The position numbers and the translations under genes were made by a program. From Proteiniphilum sp. (lineage in GTDB: Bacteria; Bacteroidota; Bacteroidia; Bacteroidales; Dysgonomonadaceae), in contig JADMKJ010000197.1 of assembly GCA_015478855.1 (NCBI GenBank), positions 1 through 63,876 on the forward strand: a stretch of DNA of 63,876 nt, in the 5' to 3' direction. Of this stretch, positions 56,126 to 63,876 are shown one piece after another. The first letter of the stretch is position 1, and each line of letters begins with the position of its first letter. Under the pieces are notes generated by a model. It had not been told where the DNA came from, searched no databases, and saw only the letters and a program-made list of their open reading frames with translations.

Positions 56126-56511
56126 ACACAAGAATAACACCCGACTACATCTCCGATCTGGAGGAGAATGAAATATTTGTCTTTGGGAGTAATCTTGAAG
56201 GCAGTCATGGCGGTGGTGCCGCAAAAATAGCTCATGAGAAATTTGGTGCACTCTGGGGACAGGGAACAGGCTTACAGGGACAATCCTATGGTATCCCGAC
56301 AATGCATGGCGGTGTGGAGGATATTCAGCCTTATGTGGATGACTTTATCGACTTTGCCATCTCTAACCCCGAACTGCAATTTCTTGTAACACGTGTTGGC
56401 TGCGGCATAGCAGGCTTCCATGATTCGGAAATCGCTCCTCTTTTCTACCGTGCTGCAACGGTGCAAAATATTTACCTGCCAGAAAGCTTCTGGAATTATC
56501 TCAACAAATAA
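56122..56511 (+). CDS. Macrodomain-like / phage-type hypothetical protein
   Basis: Cytoplasmic 129-residue protein starting within the ATGA overlap with the previous gene. FVFGSNLEGSHGGGAAKIA, then GTGLQGQSYGIPTMHGGVED and VTRVGCGIAGFHDSEIAPLF resemble the A1S_2505 family, related to macrodomains that bind ADP-ribose or its phosphate. Such genes are usually phage- or islet-associated. Here it is coupled to an exported metabolic enzyme, and a role in that process is unclear. Confidence 0.65.
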   Translation: MNTRITPDYISDLEENEIFVFGSNLEGSHGGGAAKIAHEKFGALWGQGTGLQGQSYGIPTMHGGVEDIQPYVDDFIDFAISNPELQFLVTRVGCGIAGFHDSEIAPLFYRAATVQNIYLPESFWNYLNK

Positions 56512-56527
56512 CTACCGAACAGAACCT

Positions 56528-56561
56528 AAAAAAGCCCGATGCAATTGCACCGGGCTTTTTT
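56528..56561. terminator. Bidirectional terminator
   Basis: AAAAAAGCCCG pairs with CGGGCTTTTTT, with TGCA/TGCA near the loop. A and T runs on both sides allow termination of the macrodomain-like gene (+) and of rpsP (-). Confidence 0.85.
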
Positions 56562-56587
56562 ATAAGTATGTTTATCTCTTATTCAGC

Positions 56588-57385
56588 TTATTTTTCTTTC
56601 TTCTCCTCTGCAGCTGGTTCATCCGCTTTGGGTTCTTCTGTAGCAGCCGGAGCTTCTTCGACAACCGGTTTTTCTTCTACAGCAGGTGCTTCTTCTACAG
56701 CAGGTGCTTCCTCCACAGCGGGAGCTTCCTCTACAGCGGGTGCTTCCTCCACAGCGGGTGCTTCCTCTACAGCAGGTGCTTCCTCCACAGCAGGAGCTTC
56801 CTCTACAGCGGGTGCTTCTTCCACAGCGGGTGCTTCCTCTACAGCAGGTGCTTCTTCCACAGCGGGTGCTTCCTCTACAGCAGGTGCTTCCTCTACAGCA
56901 GCAACAGGTGCATTCGCAGCAGCCTCATCTGTTCTTTTCTTGGCTATAGCTTCAGCTCTTGTTTTGTTCACCTCTTTTTCTGCATCCATACGTGCTTTTT
57001 CATCAGCACGTTGTAACTCTTCATCTTTCAGTTTCAAAGAATGAGAAGTTTGCAGTTTGTTATTTTTCCACGCCTCGAATCTCTTCTCGGCTTCAGTCTC
57101 GTCGAATGCTCCTTTTGTCACACCACCCAAAAGGTGTTTCTTCATTAATACGCCTTCGTCCGATAAAATATTACGCACGGTGTCTGTGGGTTGTGCCCCT
57201 GTTTGCAGCCAATACAAAGCTCTTTCGAAATCTAAAGTGATCGTAGCAGGATTAGTGTTCGGGTTGTATGAACCAATCCTTTCAATATACTTTCCATCCC
57301 GTGGAGCTCTGCTATCTGCAACAATAATCTGATAAAAAGGATAATTTTTGCGTCCTCTTCTCTGTAAACGTAGTTTTGTTGCCAT
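56588..57385 (-). CDS. rpsP: 30S ribosomal protein S16 with long repetitive acidic tail
   Basis: Ribosomal protein required for 30S assembly. Residues 1-80 are canonical S16 ([43 protein letters not shown]). Residues 80-160 are a charged helix present in Bacteroidetes S16. From about 160 on there are twelve copies of a VEEAPA hexamer, then a Glu/Lys-rich end. At 265 residues it is about three times the length of E. coli S16. The tail comes from a tandem 18-bp repeat in the DNA and is not part of the ribosome-binding core. Confidence 0.95.
   Translation of the reverse strand: MATKLRLQRRGRKNYPFYQIIVADSRAPRDGKYIERIGSYNPNTNPATITLDFERALYWLQTGAQPTDTVRNILSDEGVLMKKHLLGGVTKGAFDETEAEKRFEAWKNNKLQTSHSLKLKDEELQRADEKARMDAEKEVNKTRAEAIAKKRTDEAAANAPVAAVEEAPAVEEAPAVEEAPAVEEAPAVEEAPAVEEAPAVEEAPAVEEAPAVEEAPAVEEAPAVEEAPAVEEAPAVEEKPVVEEAPAATEEPKADEPAAEEKKEK
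56679..56894 (-). repeat. 18-bp tandem repeat in the rpsP tail
   Basis: Twelve 18-bp units, consensus ACAGCGGGTGCTTCCTCT on the plus strand, encoding VEEAPA. Units differ only in third-codon positions (A/G and C/T) and one Gly-to-Gly-neighbour base. Unit edges are regular from 56679 to 56894. Confidence 0.95.
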
Positions 57386-57427
57386 TTAGTAGTTCTTTTA
57401 AATGAGTATAATTTGTATTTGCGGATG

Positions 57428-57458
57428 CAAAGATAGCAATTAATTTTTGATGAACAAA
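57428..57458 (-). promoter_or_regulatory. Promoter of rpsP
   Basis: Minus strand: TTTG (57458-57455), 19-nt spacer and TATCTTTG (57435-57428), an exact consensus match. The rpsP start is 43 nt downstream. Confidence 0.78.
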
Positions 57459-57576
57459 ATTAATCGACACTCACTATTGTAGTAACTCAACCCCTGCCCG
57501 TTACCTCAATTAGCACATGAAGGTTTCCGCAAAAGGGATGCATAACACTGTGATGAAAGAGTGGATGAGATGACAG

Positions 57577-58623
57577 CTACGAAGTGATTGCATTCTTTCG
57601 CAACAGTGTGTTATTTCGCGATTTATTGAAGATAGCTCTTCCGCGGTCACTTCCCTTTCTTAGCTTCTTGCGATCATCTGCAGGCAGCTGAAAAAGACCC
57701 TTGCACTCGTCGGAACAACAACCATCCATCTCAGCAGCACACTTTCCGCACTGAATAAAAAGGAGATGGCATCCTTCGAAGTTACAGTTGGTATGTGTAT
57801 CGCAGGGCTCACCACACTGGTGACAATGGGATATCACATCATCGGTAATCCGTTCACCCAGACGTTCGTCAAATACAAAATTCTTACCGGTAAACTTAAC
57901 CGGAATATTTTCCTCCCTTGCTTTGCGGACATATTCTATGATACCTCCCTCAACGTGGTAGACGTTTTGAAACCCTTTATAAAGCATATAAGCACTTGCT
58001 TTTTCACAACGGATGCCACCAGTACAATACATCACGATGTTCTTATCTTTATGCTCCTTCAACATTTCTACGGCCATGGGCAATTGCTCACGAAAGGTTT
58101 CGGAGGGTATTTCTACTGCATTTTCAAAGTGCCCTACTTCATATTCATAGTGGTTACGCATGTCCACGACGATGGTGTCAGGTTGTTGTGTAATTTCATT
58201 ATACTCATATGCATTGAGGTACTTACCTGTTTTGGAAGGGTCGAACTTCGGATCATCAATATTATCGGCAACCACTTTATTGCGTACTTTCATGCGCAGC
58301 ACCCAAAACGATTTGCCGTTATCCCCCACTGCTACATTCAGTCGGATGCCATCCAACGCCGGATCGGCATTATACAGTATATTGCGAAACGTTTCTTTAT
58401 TACTTTCCGGCAGTGATACTTGTCCGTTAATCCCTTCTTTTGCAATATAAATCCGGCCATATACCCTGATCTCATTGAGTTGAATGTAGAGATTGTCCCG
58501 AAATTGCTGCGGATCACTTATGTGAAAATATTGATAGAAAGAAATGGTAATGCGCGGTTCGTCATCCTGTAACATCCTCAATTTTAATTCTCTGTTGGAA
58601 ATACGATTATGTAAAATTGACAT
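57577..58623 (-). CDS. trhO: tRNA uridine(34) hydroxylase TrhO (rhodanese-related)
   Basis: Rhodanese-domain enzyme that hydroxylates U34 of tRNAs to ho5U. An N-terminal acylphosphatase-like domain ([20 protein letters not shown]) precedes the rhodanese domain with active-site Cys in [18 protein letters not shown]-terminal Cys-rich zinc-like region follows ([30 protein letters not shown]). The length of 348 residues is that of YceA/TrhO. It is upstream of rpsP on the same strand but separated by its own promoter region. Confidence 0.93.
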   Translation of the reverse strand: MSILHNRISNRELKLRMLQDDEPRITISFYQYFHISDPQQFRDNLYIQLNEIRVYGRIYIAKEGINGQVSLPESNKETFRNILYNADPALDGIRLNVAVGDNGKSFWVLRMKVRNKVVADNIDDPKFDPSKTGKYLNAYEYNEITQQPDTIVVDMRNHYEYEVGHFENAVEIPSETFREQLPMAVEMLKEHKDKNIVMYCTGGIRCEKASAYMLYKGFQNVYHVEGGIIEYVRKAREENIPVKFTGKNFVFDERLGERITDDVISHCHQCGEPCDTHTNCNFEGCHLLFIQCGKCAAEMDGCCSDECKGLFQLPADDRKKLRKGSDRGRAIFNKSRNNTLLRKNAITS

Positions 58624-58771
58624 AATAATCTAACTAATTGAAAAATAACTGTTTACTGCTTGCCACAAAACGCATTCCCGTTTTTAATATTGAAAAACGG
58701 GGGGCATAGCAATCAGAACAATTCATGATGGTGTTTGGTTTTACTCTTTGGGGTTAAAGTGCAAACAAAAA

Positions 58772-58798
58772 AGAAAACCCGCCATAACAGCAGGTTTC
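58772..58798 (-). terminator. Probable terminator of tRNA-Lys
   Basis: AAACC (58774-58778) pairs with GGTTT (58792-58796), extended by a G-C and a C-G pair, with a run of As (Us in the minus-strand transcript) at its left. It follows the tRNA 3' end by 4 nt. Confidence 0.55.
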
Positions 58799-58802
58799 TC
58801 CG

Positions 58803-58875
58803 TGATCCGCCTGGGGTTCGAACCCAGGACCCCATCCTTAAAAGGGATGTGCTCTACCAGCTGAGCTAGCGAATC
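58803..58875 (-). tRNA. tRNA-Lys (TTT)
   Basis: A 73-nt cloverleaf on the minus strand: acceptor GATTCGC/GCGGATC (one T-G pair), D arm GCTC/GAGC, anticodon arm CATCC-CTTTTAA-GGATG giving TTT, T arm CTGGG-TTCGAAC-CCCAG. Discriminator A, no encoded CCA. Confidence 0.96.
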
Positions 58876-58905
58876 AGCCTAAATGCCTTCTTTCAAAAGC
58901 GAGTG

Positions 58906-58936
58906 CAAAGATAAAACGTTTATTTTAAATTTGCAA
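58906..58936 (-). promoter_or_regulatory. Promoter of tRNA-Lys
   Basis: Minus strand: TTG (58936-58934), 20-nt spacer and TATCTTTG (58913-58906). The tRNA 5' end lies 30 nt downstream. Confidence 0.78.
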
Positions 58937-59098
58937 CTGTTAAAGGGATAAAATCTTTTAAATTTTCGATCCACAATGATAACCCTTTCAAAACTAAACG
59001 TTTTTGCTGCGATCATTCTCCGAAGAGCTTATTGGTGACTGTAAACCACAGAAAACTTTAAAACCCGAACCGCTCTCCTACAATGTTTTCACCTAAAG

Positions 59099-59178
59099 AG
59101 CTTATAGCTTATAGCTTATTGCTTACGCTTATTACTTATAGCTTATTGCTTACAGCTTATTGCTTATAGCTTATTGCT
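59099..59178. repeat. Heptamer tandem repeat AGCTTAT next to ahcY
   Basis: About eleven 7-bp units, mostly AGCTTAT alternating with TGCTTAT or TGCTTAC, with one 6-bp slip. It ends 2 nt from the ahcY stop codon (59181). The remaining 58937-59098 shows nothing recognisable. Confidence 0.85.
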
Positions 59179-59180
59179 AT

Positions 59181-60599
59181 TCAATACCTGTAATGCTCCG
59201 CTTTGAACGGGCCTTCTGCAGATATACCCAGGTAGTCGGCCTGCTTCTGCGTAAGCGTGGTCAGTTTCACACCAATCTGTTCCAGGTGCAACCTTGCAAC
59301 CTCTTCATCGAGTTCTTTGGAGAGACGGTATACTCCTGTTTCATAGTTGTTCCTCCAGAGATCAATCTGTGCCAGTGTCTGGTTGGCGAATGAGTTGCTC
59401 ATCACGAATGAGGGGTGACCTGTAGCACAGCCAAGGTTTACAAGTCGTCCTTCAGCCAGCAGGAAGATGGCGTTGCCGGCGGGGAAGATGTATTTATCCA
59501 CCTGTGGTTTGATATTGGTATGTACGATGCCGGGAAAAGAGATAAGCTTATCTACCTGAATCTCATTGTCGAAATGACCGATATTACAGACAATAGCCTG
59601 GTCCTTCATCTGCTGCATATGCTCAATGGTGATCACATCACGGTTGCCGGTGGTGGTAACGAAAATGTTCCCCTCCTTTAACGCTTCCTCCATGGTGGTC
59701 ACCTTGTAACCCTCCATGGCTGCCTGCAGTGCGCAGATAGGATCGATCTCCGTCACGATGACACGGGCACCGTAAGAACGCATTGAGTGTGCACAACCCT
59801 TCCCTACATCGCCATAACCCAACACAACGACCACTTTACCTGCGATCATCACATCGGTGGCGCGCTTGATACCGTCGGCAAGTGACTCGCGGCAACCGTA
59901 GAGGTTATCGAACTTCGATTTGGTAACAGAATCATTCACGTTGATGGCAGGCACCAGCAGCTCACCTCTCTCCATCATCTGATAGAGACGGTGCACACCG
60001 GTGGTTGTCTCCTCGGAGATACCTTTCATGTCGGCAATGGTCCTGTGCCAGCGCTGATCATCCTCCTCCAGAATGCGGTGCAGGGTATCCAGGATAGCCT
60101 GTTCCTCGCGATTGTCACCCTTCCTGTCGATGGTTGACGCATCATTCTCGGCCTGATAGCCCATATGCACGAGCAGTGAGGCATCACCTCCGTCATCAAC
60201 GATCAGATTGGGTCCCTTACCACCGGGGAAACGAAGGGCCATCTCTGTACACCACCAGTACTCCTCGAGCGACTCACCTTTCCATGCATAGACAGGTACA
60301 CCTGCCACAGCGATCGCAGCGGCAGCATGATCCTGGGTGGAGAAGATGTTACAGCTGGCCCAGCGCACATCGGCACCCAGTTCAACCAGTGTCTCTATCA
60401 GCACCGCCGTTTGTATGGTCATGTGTAGCGACCCCATCACCCGGGCACCTTTCAATGGTTTTTCCGATGCATATTTCTTACGTATCGCCATCAATCCGGG
60501 CATCTCATGCTCGGCAATCTCAATCTCTTTGCGTCCGAAGTCGGCCAGCGTGATGTCTGCCACTTTAAAAGGCATATCTGAAGAAAAAATCTGATCCAT
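59181..60599 (-). CDS. ahcY: Adenosylhomocysteinase
   Basis: Hydrolyses S-adenosylhomocysteine to adenosine and homocysteine, removing the product inhibitor of methyltransferases. The NAD domain contains [14 protein letters not shown]. The catalytic set includes EMPGLM, the Lys in [13 protein letters not shown] and [11 protein letters not shown]. The C terminus ends HYRY, with the NAD-contacting Lys-Tyr end. ATG 60599 is preferred ([13 protein letters not shown]), 472 residues. The longer in-frame start at 60701 adds residues not seen in the family. Confidence 0.95.
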   Translation of the reverse strand: MDQIFSSDMPFKVADITLADFGRKEIEIAEHEMPGLMAIRKKYASEKPLKGARVMGSLHMTIQTAVLIETLVELGADVRWASCNIFSTQDHAAAAIAVAGVPVYAWKGESLEEYWWCTEMALRFPGGKGPNLIVDDGGDASLLVHMGYQAENDASTIDRKGDNREEQAILDTLHRILEEDDQRWHRTIADMKGISEETTTGVHRLYQMMERGELLVPAINVNDSVTKSKFDNLYGCRESLADGIKRATDVMIAGKVVVVLGYGDVGKGCAHSMRSYGARVIVTEIDPICALQAAMEGYKVTTMEEALKEGNIFVTTTGNRDVITIEHMQQMKDQAIVCNIGHFDNEIQVDKLISFPGIVHTNIKPQVDKYIFPAGNAIFLLAEGRLVNLGCATGHPSFVMSNSFANQTLAQIDLWRNNYETGVYRLSKELDEEVARLHLEQIGVKLTTLTQKQADYLGISAEGPFKAEHYRY

Positions 60600-60662
60600 G
60601 TTACTTTTTTTTGAATTATCTATTTTTAAGTATGCAAAGTTACGAAATTCATGGAATGTTCC

Positions 60663-60670
60663 TACCTTTG
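60663..60670 (+). promoter_or_regulatory. Possible -7 element for the HExxH protein gene
   Basis: TACCTTTG, 35 nt before the ATG at 60706. On the opposite strand TAACTTTG (60642-60635) could serve ahcY. No -33 boxes are clear for either. Confidence 0.35.
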
Positions 60671-60705
60671 ATTTAGATAAAGCTTGTGAAATTGGGGTCA
60701 ACCGT

Positions 60706-61032
60706 ATGAAAATTATCTATTCCAACTATCTGCCGGTAAAAGGGTTCAGGGCGATTAACCTGTTCGGAATAGTCTTCGCGAGAAAAGAGCATAAGACGCT
60801 TGATAAACGCGTGCTCAATCACGAAGCAATCCATACCCGTCAGATACTGGAATTGTGGGTGGTTGGCTTCTACGTTTGGTACATCACGGAATGGGTCTTC
60901 AAATGGATCCGCTACGGAGAGCGCTACAGGGCATACAGGGAGATCGGGTTTGAACGTGAAGCGTTTGCCCATGACATCGATCTGCATTACCTGAAACGGA
61001 GAAAGCGGTATGCTTTCAGACGGTATCTTTAG
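60706..61032 (+). CDS. Small conserved protein with an HExxH motif
   Basis: Protein of 108 residues. NHEAIHTRQ contains HEAIH (residues 39-43), the HExxH zinc-metalloprotease pattern, followed by a hydrophobic segment ([18 protein letters not shown]) and a second acidic residue in the helix [12 protein letters not shown] recognise it only as a conserved Bacteroidetes hypothetical. A peptidase or a membrane-associated zinc protein are both possible. ATG 60706 starts the conserved region. The upstream frame is open but overlaps the ahcY promoter. Confidence 0.7.
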   Translation: MKIIYSNYLPVKGFRAINLFGIVFARKEHKTLDKRVLNHEAIHTRQILELWVVGFYVWYITEWVFKWIRYGERYRAYREIGFEREAFAHDIDLHYLKRRKRYAFRRYL

Positions 61033-61060
61033 GAAATAGACGATATAACAAAAGGAGACG

Positions 61061-62008
61061 ATGAAACGAATATATTGGTTAATCCTGTTTACCGGCATGT
61101 TTTTCACCATGTGCGCACAGGGCCATCAGAAAAAATCAGATAACATCAAATTAACAACTATGGAATTTAACAAATTAACTCCCGAAGAGGAGCGAGTGAT
61201 TATACATAAAGGAACAGAAAGGCCTTATACAGGTGAATTACTCAATAACAAGTCAGAAGGAGTCTATCTCTGTAAGCGGTGTGACGCGGAGTTGTACCGC
61301 TCCTCCGACAAGTTCGATGCGCAGTGCGGATGGCCCTCTTTCGATGATGAGATAGAGGGTGCCGTGAAGCGTGTGCAGGATGCCGACGGCAGGCGTACAG
61401 AGATCATCTGCAACAATTGTGACGCTCATCTGGGACATGTTTTCCTGGATGAAGGGTTTACCTCAAAACAGACCCGCCACTGCGTCAACTCCATCTCGCT
61501 TAAGTTTATTCCTGCCAGGCAGGAAGGAACGTCCAAAGTCTATTTTGCATCGGGCTGTTTCTGGGGAACAGAATACTTTTTCATGAAGGCTCCCGGCGTA
61601 AAGGAGACCACAGTTGGCTTTATGGGAGGACATGTCGATAACCCCACCTACGAGCAGGTTTGTCAGAAGAATACCGGTCATCTTGAGACCACTGAGGTGG
61701 TTTTTGATCCGGTTGTGACATCCTACGAGGAGATGGTGAAGCTATTCTTTGAAACGCACGATTTCACGCAAACCAACGGCCAGGGTCCTGACATCGGTCC
61801 ACAGTATCTCTCCTCTATATTCTACTCCAGTCAATTGGAAAAAGAGATTGCCGAGAAATATATCAATATCTTAACTGAAAAAGGTTATAAAGTAGCAACC
61901 ATGTTGAAACCTGCATCCACTTTCTGGGAAGCAGAAAATTATCATCAGGAGTATTATACGTATAAAGGAACAAAACCTTACTGTCACAAGTATCGTAAAA
62001 TCTTTTAG
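61061..62008 (+). CDS. MsrB-MsrA bifunctional methionine sulfoxide reductase, exported
   Basis: Repairs both epimers of methionine sulfoxide. A lipoprotein-type leader (FFTMCAQG, Cys18) is followed by MsrB with zinc cysteines 71, 74, 117 and 120 and catalytic Cys141 (RHCVNSISLKF). MsrA follows with catalytic Cys166 (GCFWGTEYFF). The order B then A is the reverse of the common A-B fusion. It repairs envelope proteins in all likelihood. It starts 28 nt after the HExxH gene and may share its transcript. Confidence 0.93.
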   Translation: MKRIYWLILFTGMFFTMCAQGHQKKSDNIKLTTMEFNKLTPEEERVIIHKGTERPYTGELLNNKSEGVYLCKRCDAELYRSSDKFDAQCGWPSFDDEIEGAVKRVQDADGRRTEIICNNCDAHLGHVFLDEGFTSKQTRHCVNSISLKFIPARQEGTSKVYFASGCFWGTEYFFMKAPGVKETTVGFMGGHVDNPTYEQVCQKNTGHLETTEVVFDPVVTSYEEMVKLFFETHDFTQTNGQGPDIGPQYLSSIFYSSQLEKEIAEKYINILTEKGYKVATMLKPASTFWEAENYHQEYYTYKGTKPYCHKYRKIF

Positions 62009-62128
62009 GTTTATTATTTCGTAATTCATAAATAATCAGATGTTTTAAGAACTTTTCCCATACTCGTATGTTTTATAGATACCGTTTGAGGATAAAATTT
62101 ATTAACGTTTAATTAAAAAAGGAAAATT

Positions 62129-62614
62129 ATGAAAGCACTTCGTTTAATTTCATTGGTCACACTGATCCTGGCACTGGGAGCAGGTGTTACTTCGTGTAAA
62201 AAAGTAAGTGATGCAGAGATACAAGAATCTGCACAAGAGTTATTAATTGCAAATCCTGATTTAGCTGGTGTTGTGGTAACTGTTCAGGATCAGGTAGCAA
62301 CATTGACAGGTATAGTGGATGATGATGCTACAAAGGCATATGCTGAAAGTACTGTTGCCGCAGTAGAAAATGTAAAATCTGTTGTTAATCAAGTCGAAGT
62401 GATTCCTCCCGCTCCCGATTACACAGCTTTAGATGCTACCATCAATGCAGGCCTGGAAGACGCACTTAAGGATCATTCAACAGTCACTGCTACTGCACAG
62501 GATGGAGTTATCACGCTCACCGGTGAGATCAGAGAAAGAGATCTTCCTACCCTTATGCAGAAGTTAAACGCTCTGAACCCTGAGCAGATCGTAAATAACC
62601 TGACGGTTAAATAA
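62129..62614 (+). CDS. BON-domain lipoprotein
   Basis: Lipoprotein of 161 residues (lipobox VTSC, Cys23) with two BON domains (about 28-92 and 98-161), each with the pattern VVVTVQDQVATLTGIVDDDATK and TVTATAQDGVITLTGEI. BON domains bind membranes or envelope components and OsmY-like proteins protect against osmotic shock. It is followed after 6 nt by an SH3 protein, a likely functional partner. Confidence 0.87.
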   Translation: MKALRLISLVTLILALGAGVTSCKKVSDAEIQESAQELLIANPDLAGVVVTVQDQVATLTGIVDDDATKAYAESTVAAVENVKSVVNQVEVIPPAPDYTALDATINAGLEDALKDHSTVTATAQDGVITLTGEIRERDLPTLMQKLNALNPEQIVNNLTVK

Positions 62615-62620
62615 TTGATT

Positions 62621-63031
62621 ATGGCATTAGTAGACAAATACAAAGAGCTGGTTGATCTCGCCAGACAAAACAATGTGTTGGTAAATGAATCAGGTAACGT
62701 GCTCAAACTGGATGGTGTTGTTCCATCAGCCAGCATAAAGGACAAGATGTGGGAGATTTATCAAAGGATAGATCCACAGTTTAAAAGCAACGATGTGCTG
62801 CTGAATATTAAGACTGCAGTAACTGATGGTGGAAAGGTGAAAGTGGTTACGAGAGAAAGCCGCCTGAACATCCGCAAAGGTCCCGGAACGGATCAGCCTA
62901 TCGTCGGCAAAGCAGAGAAGGGTGATATCATCACGCTGATAAGCAAAGCCAACGATCTGTGGTGGCTTGTTTGCGACAATGACGGTGAAGAGGGATACTG
63001 CTACGCGCAATACCTTGAACCGGTACAGTAA
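62621..63031 (+). CDS. SH3-domain protein with BON-like N-terminal region
   Basis: Protein of 136 residues with a bacterial SH3 domain at the C terminus (LNIRKGPGTDQPIVGKAEKG, DLWWLVCDNDGEEGYCYAQYL), probably peptidoglycan-binding. The N-terminal 65 residues resemble the LysM-linked BON-like region of relatives (LVDLARQNNVLVNES). No signal peptide is seen in the ATG 62621 form or in the TTG 62615 form, so its location is uncertain. It follows the BON lipoprotein with a 6-nt gap. Confidence 0.8.
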   Translation: MALVDKYKELVDLARQNNVLVNESGNVLKLDGVVPSASIKDKMWEIYQRIDPQFKSNDVLLNIKTAVTDGGKVKVVTRESRLNIRKGPGTDQPIVGKAEKGDIITLISKANDLWWLVCDNDGEEGYCYAQYLEPVQ

Positions 63032-63060
63032 CACAACCGAATTAAATCATATCGAAATGC

Positions 63061-63090
63061 AAAAAGGTTGCCAATTTTGGCAACCTTTTT
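63061..63090. terminator. Bidirectional terminator
   Basis: A perfect inverted repeat of 30 nt: AAAAAGGTTGCCAA, TT, TTGGCAACCTTTTT. It terminates the BON/SH3 transcript and probably also the minus-strand lipoprotein gene ending at 63129. Confidence 0.88.
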
Positions 63091-63128
63091 GCATGAAATA
63101 GAAAGGATGATCAATCCCTGCTCTATTG

Positions 63129-63647
63129 TCAATCAAATGTAAACCGGGTATCCATCTTAATCGTCAGCGTTACCGGTGCTGACAGTTGATGTGTGGATGT
63201 ATAAGACAACACGAGCGATGAGGATCCTTTTCTGTTGATCTCATCCATCACTGTCTGCAGGAATGTCAGCTGAGGCAATTCCATGAGTTTGGTATTTGCA
63301 GTGATCGTGGGCAATACAATTTTCTTTTTTGAATCACTTTTCAATGATAATGTAACGTTCGTCAGCTCTACCTCCTGTGCGGAGGTGATCCCTGAAATTT
63401 GAATATAGGATGATGTTTGCACAAGAGCAACATTCACATATTTCACATACTCACTTATTGCCGCGAAGTCACTCATTGCAAACGTCACGTTACTGGTGGA
63501 GGTGGCACCTGCTGCGGCAATCATCGTGAATGATTGCGTAGCCGAAGCATTCATCGATCCCGGCAGGTCATCGGGCTTGTCACTGGCACAGTTGGTAAAG
63601 AGTATGGTTGTGGTAAATACTATAAGAATGGTGAATAATTTTTTCAT
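63129..63647 (-). CDS. Lipoprotein of unknown function
   Basis: Exported lipoprotein of 172 residues (lipobox FTNC, Cys20). The mature part is Ser/Thr-rich and likely all-beta (QSFTMIAAAGATSTSNVTF, VNVALVQTSSYIQISGI, SAPVTLTIKMDTRFTFD). I recognise no family. It may be a component of the outer surface or of a fimbria-like structure, but this is not supported by any motif. Confidence 0.75.
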   Translation of the reverse strand: MKKLFTILIVFTTTILFTNCASDKPDDLPGSMNASATQSFTMIAAAGATSTSNVTFAMSDFAAISEYVKYVNVALVQTSSYIQISGITSAQEVELTNVTLSLKSDSKKKIVLPTITANTKLMELPQLTFLQTVMDEINRKGSSSLVLSYTSTHQLSAPVTLTIKMDTRFTFD

Positions 63648-63820
63648 AAGATTGTCTTTTTAATTTATAGTTATCTGTCTGGTTATGATTTTATCTTCTA
63701 TTGTAACAAATATATCATAGAGGATGTTCAATGCATAAAAGGAAGGAATAAAAAAACATAATTTGTCCCATAATGACACAGTACCAATGATGGAACAGCG
63801 TTACATGACTCTCCTGAATA

Positions 63821-63851
63821 AAAAAAGCCCCCGGGATTTCTCCCGGGGGCT
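63821..63851 (-). terminator. Terminator of a minus-strand gene beyond the window
   Basis: Perfect hairpin AGCCCCCGGGA, TTTC, TCCCGGGGGCT (63826-63851) with a run of As at the left, which is a U run in the minus-strand transcript. The gene it ends lies to the right of the window. Confidence 0.82.
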
Positions 63852-63876
63852 CGTTGTAAAGAACGGCGGCTACCTA

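Noticed and set aside
56420-57016. Ser/Cys/Phe-rich open frames on the plus strand with regular repeats
   Set aside because: They are the reverse of the rpsP repeat region. The periodicity comes from the 18-bp repeat encoding VEEAPA on the other strand.
63852-63876. End of an RNA gene at the right edge
   Set aside because: The 25 bases after the terminator hairpin are too few to identify the gene.

Overview
The window is chromosomal DNA of a Bacteroidota bacterium, most likely order Bacteroidales. A position close to Proteiniphilum, Petrimonas or another Dysgonomonadaceae member is a guess from overall gene content. The evidence is: Bacteroidetes-type promoters (TTTG or TTG, 19-20 nt, TAnnTTTG) before several genes, almost no Shine-Dalgarno sequences, an outer-membrane beta-barrel protein with an N-terminal carboxypeptidase-like domain, a NagB/PIG-L fusion, DUF4230, DUF4199 and DUF1080 proteins, and lipoprotein signals. 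I see no phage, integrase, insertion sequence, rRNA or CRISPR array.

Layout. 1-2.4 kb: a DbpA-like RNA helicase and a Tat-exported aldo/keto reductase. 2.4-10.8 kb: an efflux operon of tetR, tolC, hlyD, two ABC ATPases, two ABC-2 permeases and an outer-membrane phospholipase A. It is preceded by a near-perfect 31-bp palindrome that overlaps the -33 box, and it is interrupted by a folded inverted-repeat element (4453-4635) and by 8-bp and 7-bp tandem repeats. 10.9-16.7 kb (minus): an eight-gene arsenic operon in the order arsR, arsF-like, arsG-like, small thioredoxin, ArsP-type permease, arsC, arsM, acr3. Two 16-bp operators each enclose one promoter box. 16.8-27.2 kb: an HD-domain protein, Dps, a LytS/LytTR pair beside an outer-membrane beta-barrel protein, a YeiH-type exporter, an MFS transporter, a SixA-like phosphatase and a DUF4230 protein.

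27.3-41 kb is a long minus-strand run: tdh, kbl, rmuC, ribBA, an LptF/G permease, a START-like protein, a NagB/PIG-L fusion whose NagB half has lost its catalytic residues, a POT-like transporter and mutS2. 41.3-50.9 kb: tRNA-Met, a DUF1080 protein, a Trk/Ktr potassium system, a phosphoesterase, the umuD-umuC-SRAP lesion-tolerance cassette and a uracil/xanthine permease. 51-56.5 kb: DUF4199, glycosyltransferase, apbE, a porin, a DUF1080/PHP-like fusion lipoprotein and a macrodomain-like gene coupled to it by ATGA. 56.6-63.9 kb: rpsP with an 18-bp repeat tail, trhO, tRNA-Lys, ahcY, a small HExxH protein, an MsrB-MsrA fusion, a BON lipoprotein, an SH3 protein and an unidentified lipoprotein.

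The most coherent system is the arsenic cluster. It joins arsenate reduction, arsenite efflux and methylation with genes resembling those that handle organic and nitroaromatic arsenicals. Other points of interest are the degenerate NagB half of the fusion, the structured intergenic element, recurring heptamer repeats between genes and the repeat-expanded S16 tail.
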